Part shown: positions 1 to 4,174 of the stretch, piece after piece | How positions within the stretch are numbered: the stretch's first letter is position 1 | Layout: each line of letters begins with the position of its first letter | NCBI GenBank assembly: GCA_003520965.1 | Contig: DOTU01000304.1 | Location: 2,116-7,804 of the forward strand | Direction: 5' to 3' | Source: Candidatus Zixiibacteriota bacterium | Lineage (GTDB): Bacteria; Zixibacteria; MSB-5A5; UBA10806 | DNA: 5,689 nt | Position numbers and translations under genes: made by a program | The notes under the pieces: generated by a model | The model's input: the letters and a program-made list of their open reading frames with translations, nothing else | Databases searched by the model: none | Told to the model about the DNA's origin: nothing

Positions 1-1452
1 CAGATTCGCCGTAACTACATGATCGACCGTTTGCGCAACATGCCGGGCGTATCGTGTTATGAGCCGCGCGGGGCGTTCTATCTTTTCCCCAACGTGAAAT
101 CGTATTTCAACAAAGAGCATGAGGGAACTCAGATCAGAAACTCCTACGGCATGGCCTATTATCTACTCAAGCAGGCGCACGTGGCAGTGGTGCCCGGCGA
201 GGCGTTCGGGGCCGAGGGGTTCATCCGCTTGTCGTATGCAACCTCGATGGAGAATATCGTCAAGTCGATGGACCGAATCTCCAAAGCGCTGGCCAAGCTG
301 GAGCCGACTCGCGAAACCAAGATGGTATCGCTCAACAATTCGATTACGAAGGTGAAAGAGTTTGTGGAAACTGAGGTTCATGTCGGACCGGAGCTACGTG
401 ACGCGTTAGTGGCCGAGGCCGAAAACCATCTGGCCAAGAACAAAGAATATTATGAGTGGAACGCCAATATTTTAGGCGTGATTATTCAGCTTCGCACCAA
501 TCTGCCGCACCTGGTCGATTTCTGGACCGAGAACTGGTATCCCGGGCAGCTTGAGACCGATCTCGAACCGCACGGTGTCATTTACGCCGTAGGCTGGATA
601 GCCGGACGTGAGGCCCGCGCCTATTATAGCTCCGAAACCAAAACCGCGATCTTCTTTAAGTCGGCCTACTACGCTCAGCTTCGCTCGCTGGCAATCGGGA
701 TGGCTGACGATATCACCTCGCGCCTTTCGGGCACCTACTCGGTGCGTGGGTTAGGGCTTGATTTCGGCGGTGACGGCGTGATGCTGATTGCCCCCAAGGG
801 CACCGGCAAGGCTACCTTCTTCGCCAATCTGTTACGTCATCCGAAATCGAAATTGGTGACCGACGATATCGTTTTCGTGCGTCTCAATTCCAAAGAGGCA
901 ATTGCCGATGCGCCGGAGCGCAAGCTTTACATGCAGACCAATTTTGTCGAGAAATATCCCGATCTGGCGGCGCTGTTCGATAAATCGAAATGCGAGAACG
1001 TTATCACCAGCCGCGATCAGTGCACCAACGGCCCCTGCCAGCGGCTCGATAACTGCCGCCTGGACCGCGGAGCGCCGTTCTGCTACGAGGCCTCGAAAAC
1101 ATCCCGCGCCATGCTCGACCCGTACTGGATCGATGGCACCGCCAAGCACACCAAGCGCACCAGCTTGAAGCATATCTTCCTGCTCAAAAACGATCCCATC
1201 AGCCCGGTGGTGACCAAGCCCAAGGTTGAGGAGGCGGTTCGTTTCTGCGAGGAAGGGATGTCGGTATCCGGCCCGATGCGTTCGGAGCCGTTCTTCAACC
1301 CGCACCTGCTGGCCACCGGCAGCGACAGGACCGATTCTCGTCGCCGATTCTACGAGAAGCTTTTCTCGATTGCCAAGCCGTACTTCATCAATCTCGGCGC
1401 CGGCGACAAGGACGAGATCCAGAAGCAGATAAATAAGGTGATTGGGATTTAA
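1..1452 (+). CDS. Aminotransferase class I C-terminus fused to HprK/PEPCK-like P-loop kinase domain (5' partial)
   Basis: Frame 1 is open from the first base, so the start lies upstream; 483 residues are visible. Codons 1-105 match the small domain of a PLP-dependent aspartate-type aminotransferase: GAFYLFPNV, then VVPGEAFG, then FIRLSYATS, whose Arg is the family's substrate-carboxylate ligand. The PLP lysine would lie outside the window. After a short linker the same frame continues for about 375 codons. That part carries a P-loop-like APKGTGKATF (codons 264-273) and LVTDD (286-290), resembling kinase motifs 1 and 2 of PEP carboxykinase and HPr kinase, then a Cys-rich stretch and HIFLLKND, reminiscent of PEPCK strands. 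The P-loop is degenerate: Ala replaces the first Gly and the Ser/Thr after Lys. An in-frame ATG at 322 has no Shine-Dalgarno sequence, so a real fusion is favoured over two genes. The aminotransferase family call is firm. The kinase superfamily is likely; its substrate is unknown. Confidence 0.82.
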   Translation, partial: QIRRNYMIDRLRNMPGVSCYEPRGAFYLFPNVKSYFNKEHEGTQIRNSYGMAYYLLKQAHVAVVPGEAFGAEGFIRLSYATSMENIVKSMDRISKALAKLEPTRETKMVSLNNSITKVKEFVETEVHVGPELRDALVAEAENHLAKNKEYYEWNANILGVIIQLRTNLPHLVDFWTENWYPGQLETDLEPHGVIYAVGWIAGREARAYYSSETKTAIFFKSAYYAQLRSLAIGMADDITSRLSGTYSVRGLGLDFGGDGVMLIAPKGTGKATFFANLLRHPKSKLVTDDIVFVRLNSKEAIADAPERKLYMQTNFVEKYPDLAALFDKSKCENVITSRDQCTNGPCQRLDNCRLDRGAPFCYEASKTSRAMLDPYWIDGTAKHTKRTSLKHIFLLKNDPISPVVTKPKVEEAVRFCEEGMSVSGPMRSEPFFNPHLLATGSDRTDSRRRFYEKLFSIAKPYFINLGAGDKDEIQKQINKVIGI

Positions 1453-1456
1453 GGGA
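1420..1456 (+). repeat. Direct repeat copy A (3' end of host gene)
   Basis: This copy spans the last ten codons (QKQINKVIGI), the stop and a few following bases of the aminotransferase-kinase gene. It matches 2108-2144 at 35 of 37 positions, without gaps. The two differences are ATA/ATT (both Ile) and TAA/TAG (both stop). Similarity begins abruptly at 1420. Confidence 0.95.
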
Positions 1457-1468
1457 ATAAATACCATT

Positions 1469-1500
1469 GGGGCGAATCGTTTTGGTTCGCCCCTTTTTTT
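1469..1500 (+). terminator. Intrinsic terminator after the aminotransferase-kinase gene
   Basis: An 8-bp perfect stem GGGGCGAA/TTCGCCCC is extended by a T-G wobble and a C-G pair around the loop GTTTT, and is followed directly by seven T residues (1494-1500). It starts 16 bases after the TAA stop. The same stem recurs at 2157-2180. Confidence 0.92.
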
Positions 1501-1511
1501 ATCTTGAAATA

Positions 1512-1523
1512 ACAATTTGTGAC
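1512..1523. promoter_or_regulatory. Possible operator-like site upstream of the ORF6N gene
   Basis: ACAATTTGTGAC here is identical to the complementary strand of the palindrome core at 1773-1784. It lies 25 bases before ATG 1549 and 11 bases after the terminator T-tract. A DNA-binding product with a site at its own 5' end and a palindrome in its gene would fit autoregulation. This is inference from one 12-base match. Confidence 0.3.
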
Positions 1524-1548
1524 TTCAAAAAAAGAAGATATAGAAATT

Positions 1549-2121
1549 ATGACAAAAAGAACCATAAAGCGGACAATTAAGCTAACCCCAGTTGAATCTA
1601 TTCAACAAAAGATTTTTATGATTCGTGGCCACAAGGTAATGTTAAGTATAGATTTGGCTGCGTTGTATGGGGTTGAAGCAAAAGTCCTTAACCAGGCGGT
1701 CAAGCGCAACATCGAGAGATTCCCTGGCGATTTCATGTTCCAACTTACCGGAGAAGAGGCCGATTCTTTAAGGTCACAAATTGTGACCTTAAAAAGCGGC
1801 CGGGGAAAGCACTCTAAATACCCCCCTTATGCCTTTACTGAACAAGGCGTGGCTATGCTATCGAGCGTACTAAAAAGTGACAGGGCTATCGCCGTAAACA
1901 TAATGATCATGAGAGCCTTCGTTAAGCTACGCGAAATTTTGCTTACACATAAAGAATTGGCTCGAAAGTTGGCTCAATTGGAGGCGAAATTCGCCGGCCA
2001 CGATCATGCTATCCAAAACCTATTTGCCGCAATAAGACAACTGATGGCATCTCCAGTAGCTCCGGCCAAACGCAGGATCGGATTTACTCGTAAGGAATCC
2101 AAAAGCTCAGAAGCAGATTAA
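1549..2121 (+). CDS. ORF6N domain-containing DNA-binding protein
   Basis: The 190-residue protein carries a clear ORF6N domain at about residues 20-127: IRGHKV, then DLAALYGVEAKVLNQAVKRN, ERFPGDFMFQLT, LRSQIVTL, PYAFTEQGVAML and IMRAFVKLRE. The C-terminal part (about 130-165, KELARKLAQLEAKF onward) looks like a short coiled coil, ending in RRIGF and a charged tail. ORF6N domains are known from phage and large DNA virus proteins and are predicted to bind DNA; chromosomal solo copies of this length are common and have no established role. I chose ATG 1549 because a weak AGAAG (1533-1537) precedes it. GTG 1519 would add ten residues but has no Shine-Dalgarno sequence. The last codons and the stop lie inside repeat copy B, so this C-terminus was set by the insertion junction. 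It is convergent with the minus gene at 2190. No confident promoter of its own is visible. Confidence 0.9.
   Translation: MTKRTIKRTIKLTPVESIQQKIFMIRGHKVMLSIDLAALYGVEAKVLNQAVKRNIERFPGDFMFQLTGEEADSLRSQIVTLKSGRGKHSKYPPYAFTEQGVAMLSSVLKSDRAIAVNIMIMRAFVKLREILLTHKELARKLAQLEAKFAGHDHAIQNLFAAIRQLMASPVAPAKRRIGFTRKESKSSEAD
1767..1793. repeat. Perfect 13-bp-arm palindrome inside the ORF6N gene
   Basis: The arms TTTAAGGTCACAA (1767-1779) and TTGTGACCTTAAA (1781-1793) are exact inverse complements around a single A. The sequence encodes the LRSQIVTLK segment of the ORF6N domain. Its central 12 bases recur in inverted orientation at 1512-1523, just upstream of the gene's ATG. Confidence 0.9.
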
Positions 2122-2144
2122 TAAGGTGATTGGGATTTAGGGGA
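2108..2144 (+). repeat. Direct repeat copy B (duplicated 3' end of host gene)
   Basis: This is the second copy of the 37-base repeat, 688 bases downstream of copy A. Read in the frame starting at 2108 it still encodes QKQINKVIGI and ends in TAG. The ORF6N gene ends inside it in another frame, at the TAA at 2119. A terminator hairpin follows at the same distance as in copy A. Confidence 0.95.
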
Positions 2145-2156
2145 TTTATTTTCGTT

Positions 2157-2190
2157 GGGGCGAACCCGTGTGTTCGCCCCGTTTTTTATT
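2157..2190 (+). terminator. Intrinsic terminator after the ORF6N gene / repeat copy B
   Basis: A 9-bp perfect stem GGGGCGAAC/GTTCGCCCC (2157-2165 and 2172-2180) with loop CCGTGT is followed by GTTTTTTATT. It stops + strand transcription before the convergent minus gene, whose stop codon begins at 2192. On the minus strand the hairpin has no U-tract, so it probably works in one direction only. Confidence 0.9.
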
Positions 2191-3212
2191 TATCTAGTCC
2201 ATGACCCTATTGCAATTGACCAATCATTTATGTACCAATGTACTTTTCTCAATATTGCACGGTCCTTTTCTTTATTATCAATAGTGATTATTATATCCTG
2301 TTGATTCGAATATGCTTGTTTAATATTTTCTAAATTTAATTCTAATATATCAAAACCATGCAATTCATATTTGCCGCCAGTTCCCATGGAATCATAGGAC
2401 ATTACATAGTAATAATTACCTGAACCCGCTTTATTATAAGCTAGTAATCGTAGCTTTTGAAAATCTTCCGGTAAAGGAAACCATGCATCGTAGGGATACG
2501 TATCTACTATTTTATATGTACTCCTGTCCTTCATTATTATTATCATGTCGAATTTATCCTGATTAAATTCAATTCTATCAATATCCCTATATCGAATTAT
2601 TGGGCGACGGGCTTGATGAGTTTTTCTTAGATCATTCGATAGTATTGGCTTAGCCAATCCAATGTAATTCTGAATTCCAAATCTAAAGTCATTATAAAAT
2701 AAATTATATTTGAAAAATGGCCTAATGTATGGCCTAATTTTATATGGTCTATATGTCGGGTTAAAATACCCCCACCATAGCGCATTAGGGTCATTACCAT
2801 TTAGGAATACCCATAACCCCCCGGATATTAGGGAATATCTTATACCGTCTTTAATAATATAAGAACCACCGATTTCCATATTGGGCTTAACAACCCCCAA
2901 TGTAGGGAAGACATCATAAACGGTAATATTTAACATTCCATATTTATTGGGATCTTTCTTGAGATATTTTAGCAAAGTTAAATGTGAAACCCCCAAAGGC
3001 GGTTGATAGCCGAAGCCAAAATTGTAATTTTTCCCCAAACCCAAATAAAAATTCATGCTAATTGAAGGTATTGGTGTAAAATGATTAAAATCATAACTGA
3101 TTACTATATTGCTTTGGAAACCGTTGTGCTTCAAGGGCGTTGGGGGCGCAAATTGGTGAACGGCCCCGCAGGATAAAGATAATATGGCTAATATCAATAT
3201 GGGGATTCGCAT
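2190..3212 (-). CDS. Putative exported beta-rich envelope protein / lipoprotein, unknown function
   Basis: I do not recognise a named family. From ATG 3212 the protein has 340 residues and starts MRIPILILAILSLSCGAV, a short hydrophobic signal with Cys at residue 15. The lipobox SLS-C is not canonical, so lipidation is possible but unsure. After a PP-rich linker come alternating, aromatic-rich segments (SNIVISYDF, SISMNFYLGLGKNYNFGFGYQ, MEIGGSYI, FRFGIQNYIGL), as in outer-membrane beta-strands. A second part (about 205-240, IIRYRDIDRI then MIIIMKDRSTYKIV) looks like a small separate beta domain. An upstream in-frame ATG at 3230 adds MALLII; neither start has a clear Shine-Dalgarno sequence. 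The preferred start gives a normal positively charged n-region. The gene is visibly richer in A and T than both neighbours, which may reflect transfer. It is convergent with the ORF6N gene. Confidence 0.72.
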   Translation of the reverse strand: MRIPILILAILSLSCGAVHQFAPPTPLKHNGFQSNIVISYDFNHFTPIPSISMNFYLGLGKNYNFGFGYQPPLGVSHLTLLKYLKKDPNKYGMLNITVYDVFPTLGVVKPNMEIGGSYIIKDGIRYSLISGGLWVFLNGNDPNALWWGYFNPTYRPYKIRPYIRPFFKYNLFYNDFRFGIQNYIGLAKPILSNDLRKTHQARRPIIRYRDIDRIEFNQDKFDMIIIMKDRSTYKIVDTYPYDAWFPLPEDFQKLRLLAYNKAGSGNYYYVMSYDSMGTGGKYELHGFDILELNLENIKQAYSNQQDIIITIDNKEKDRAILRKVHWYINDWSIAIGSWTR

Positions 3213-3238
3213 TATTATTAATAGTGCCATTGGCGAAT

Positions 3239-3267
3239 ATCTTATTATTATTCTATTTATATTTCAA
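3239..3267 (-). promoter_or_regulatory. Possible sigma70-type promoter for the envelope protein gene
   Basis: On the minus strand, TTGAAA (3262-3267) and TAAGAT (3239-3244) are separated by 17 bases. The predicted start near 3232 would leave about 20 bases before ATG 3212 and would make ATG 3230 almost leaderless. The AT-rich surroundings raise the chance of a fortuitous match. Confidence 0.4.
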
Positions 3268-3340
3268 GTAGAATATTTCTGTATCATCGGGATGTTGCTC
3301 CGCTTCCTCCTGACGCGTACGGGTTGGCTTTATCAAAATT

Positions 3341-3361
3341 GCGGCCAGACAAACTGGCCGC
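3341..3361. repeat. Perfect hairpin, 8-bp stem
   Basis: GCGGCCAG (3341-3348) and CTGGCCGC (3354-3361) pair perfectly around ACAAA. No T-tract follows on either strand, so it reads as an intergenic palindromic repeat rather than a terminator. It is the first of four inverted repeats packed into 3341-3504. Confidence 0.85.
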
Positions 3362-3376
3362 CTACAGAACCTATTT

Positions 3377-3399
3377 GGGCAAACACGTGGGTTCGCCCC
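3377..3399. repeat. Degenerate copy of the GGGCGAAC/GTTCGCCC hairpin
   Basis: GGGCAAAC...GTTCGCCC pairs with one A-C mismatch and resembles the terminator at 2157-2180, including a GTG-containing loop. No T-tract follows. It looks like a decayed or non-terminating copy of the same dispersed hairpin family. Confidence 0.6.
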
Positions 3400-3408
3400 T
3401 ACGGCTTG

Positions 3409-3458
3409 TAGCGCGGTGCATGAGGCCATTTGGCTCCAAGGGAACATACACCGCGCAC
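3409..3458. repeat. GC-rich dispersed repeat R1 (long form)
   Basis: R1 starts TAGCGCGGTGCATGAGGCCA and ends TACACCGCGCAC. GCGCGGTG (3411-3418) is the exact inverse complement of CACCGCGC (3449-3456), so the unit is itself an inverted repeat. Compared with R2 at 3884-3915 it carries 18 extra bases in the middle (3429-3446). Confidence 0.8.
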
Positions 3459-3480
3459 AAGATGCTGGCGCATATGCAAT

Positions 3481-3504
3481 GCGGCAGACGAGGGCGTCTG
3501 CCGC
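3481..3504. repeat. Perfect hairpin, 10-bp stem, at the DUF4389 break point
   Basis: GCGGCAGACG (3481-3490) and CGTCTGCCGC (3495-3504) pair perfectly around AGGG. Family similarity of the minus-strand DUF4389 frame ends one or two bases beyond this hairpin, so it marks the truncation junction. Confidence 0.88.
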
Positions 3505-3786
3505 CCAATTGAATCATCAGGACAAGCGGCACGAATACAAACGCCGTATAGCCCATTTGACAATATTCGTGATGTCGGCAGGATCTGGAATAGTAATACA
3601 TGCCGGGTAATGCCCCCAGAATTATGAGAATTGGAATCGCAACGAACAGCCTGAAAAACGACGTCAGCCGACTTAAGGGCCGGTCTGGATAATCGATTGA
3701 TAATTTGACCGGATATGCAGTATCTGCCATAATCTCCTCCTTACCAGAGAAATTAGCAATCTATCTACGATGAAACCTTTGAGATG

Positions 3787-3815
3787 ATTGTAGCCTAAAT
3801 AATCGGTGGTTTCAA
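3787..3815 (-). promoter_or_regulatory. Sigma70-type promoter of the DUF4389 remnant
   Basis: On the minus strand, TTGAAA (3810-3815) and TACAAT (3787-3792) are separated by exactly 17 bases. The predicted start near 3780 leaves a leader of about 50 bases ending in the GGAGGAG ribosome binding site (3734-3740) of ATG 3730. Confidence 0.72.
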
Positions 3816-3843
3816 TGGTTTTCTTATGGGCGCCATGCAAGTT

Positions 3844-3866
3844 CCGGGGTTCCCGAGGAACCCCGG
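3844..3866. repeat. Perfect hairpin, 10-bp stem
   Basis: CCGGGGTTCC (3844-3853) and GGAACCCCGG (3857-3866) pair perfectly around CGA. There is no T-tract on either side and no gene ends here, so a terminator role is unlikely. It lies between the divergent DUF4389 and rmuC promoters. Confidence 0.85.
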
Positions 3867-3883
3867 CCACAATTTTATTGGGG

Positions 3884-3915
3884 TAGCGCGGCGCATGAGG
3901 CCATACACCGCGCAC
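3884..3915. repeat. GC-rich dispersed repeat R2 (short form)
   Basis: The first 20 bases match R1 (3409-3428) at 19 positions, and the last 12 (3904-3915) match R1's 3447-3458 exactly; the 18-base centre of R1 is missing. The end overlaps a perfect hairpin, CACCGCG/CGCGGTG (3906-3912 and 3915-3921) with a 2-base loop. R1 and R2 are in the same orientation on either side of the DUF4389 remnant. Confidence 0.8.
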
Positions 3916-3936
3916 GCGGTGCTTTTAGAAAAAACG

Positions 3937-4093
3937 TGTCATTGCGGGCAAAGGCCCATTTGGGCCGGAGCGAAGCAATCCCCATCCCTACAACCGGGAT
4001 ATCTATATAAACAATTGACGCTTTATCCGCTTGCGGCGATCAAGTGCGAGAGGATTGCTTCATCCCGTTGAAGCAACGGGATTCGCAATGACA
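3937..4093. repeat. 157-bp nested inverted repeat of the ATTGCG...GAAGCAATC type
   Basis: The outer arms TGTCATTGCG (3937-3946) and CGCAATGACA (4084-4093) and inner arms GAAGCAATCC (3972-3981) and GGATTGCTTC (4052-4061) are exact inverse complements. Each half folds on itself: GGCCCA/TGGGCC (3953-3958 and 3961-3966) in the left, and ATCCCGTTG/CAACGGGAT (4062-4070 and 4074-4082, loop AAG) in the right. This is the layout of two REP-type units in opposite orientation. Repeats with TCATTGCG...GAAGCAATC ends are familiar from many bacterial genomes. It carries no gene. Confidence 0.85.
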
Positions 4094-4111
4094 AGAAGTC
4101 GCGCGGGGGTC

Positions 4112-4140
4112 TTGACCTACGGCTGCAAATCCCCTATATA
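4112..4140 (+). promoter_or_regulatory. Sigma70-type promoter of rmuC
   Basis: TTGACC (4112-4117) and TATATA (4135-4140) are separated by exactly 17 bases. The predicted start near 4147 leaves a leader of about 28 bases. It begins 18 bases after the inverted repeat. Confidence 0.72.
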
Positions 4141-4174
4141 ACAGGCAAATAGAGCCTTTATCGGCTCGGGAGAA

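Larger units (their letters stand above)
1420..2107 (+). mobile_element. Putative 688-bp ORF6N cassette bounded by direct repeats
   Basis: The unit consists of one repeat copy, one terminator and a single ORF6N gene, with the second repeat copy immediately after it. The layout matches insertion into the 3' end of a gene by an element that carries, or creates, a replacement 3' end. It contains no integrase or transposase, so any mobility would have to be supplied in trans. A simple segmental duplication followed by capture of foreign DNA is an alternative. The exact boundaries are ambiguous by the length of the repeat (1420-2107 or 1457-2144). The repeats are directly visible; mobility is inferred. 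Confidence 0.45.
3371..3730 (-). pseudogene. 3'-truncated DUF4389-family membrane protein gene
   Basis: From ATG 3730 the product begins MADTAYPVKLSIDYPDRP and continues LSRLTSFFRLFVAIPILIILG, the typical N-terminus of DUF4389 proteins (YPV.L.IDYP, then R...FFRLF.AIP and a membrane segment). A second hydrophobic segment lies at residues 61-75 (YTAFVFVPLVLMIQL). From about residue 75, where the hairpin at 3481-3504 begins, the frame reads only through repeat sequence to a stop at 3371. Full-length family members continue with further membrane segments, and intact ones often hold a second domain copy, none of which is present. The start is well supported: GGAGGAG ends just four bases before the ATG, and a near-consensus promoter lies upstream. 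The 5' end looks functional and the 3' end is lost. A short membrane peptide could still be made. The family assignment is fairly firm, from the N-terminal motif. Confidence 0.72.

Noticed and set aside
832..1515. 227-codon open frame on the minus strand
   Set aside because: It lies antisense to the well-supported kinase-like domain, runs across the terminator and shows no recognisable domain. Long antisense frames are expected opposite GC-rich genes.
1519..1548. GTG start at 1519 for the ORF6N gene
   Set aside because: There is no Shine-Dalgarno sequence before it, the extra ten residues lie outside the domain, and the GTG falls within the operator-like 12-base match. ATG 1549 is the better start.
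3253..3447. 64-codon minus-strand frame ending in a hydrophilic tail
   Set aside because: Most of it is translated repeat sequence (hairpins and R1). The tail looks protein-like but matches nothing I recognise and has no start of its own.
3826..4071. 81-codon plus-strand frame
   Set aside because: It consists almost entirely of hairpin, R2 and inverted-repeat sequence, with no ribosome binding site or domain.
3937..4093. Miniature transposon (MITE) with terminal inverted repeats
   Set aside because: No target-site duplication is visible at the two ends, and the halves each form their own hairpin, which fits a REP-type pair better.
3341..4093. CRISPR array
   Set aside because: The repeats are of different kinds, palindromic and irregularly spaced; no unit recurs with constant spacers and no cas gene is present.
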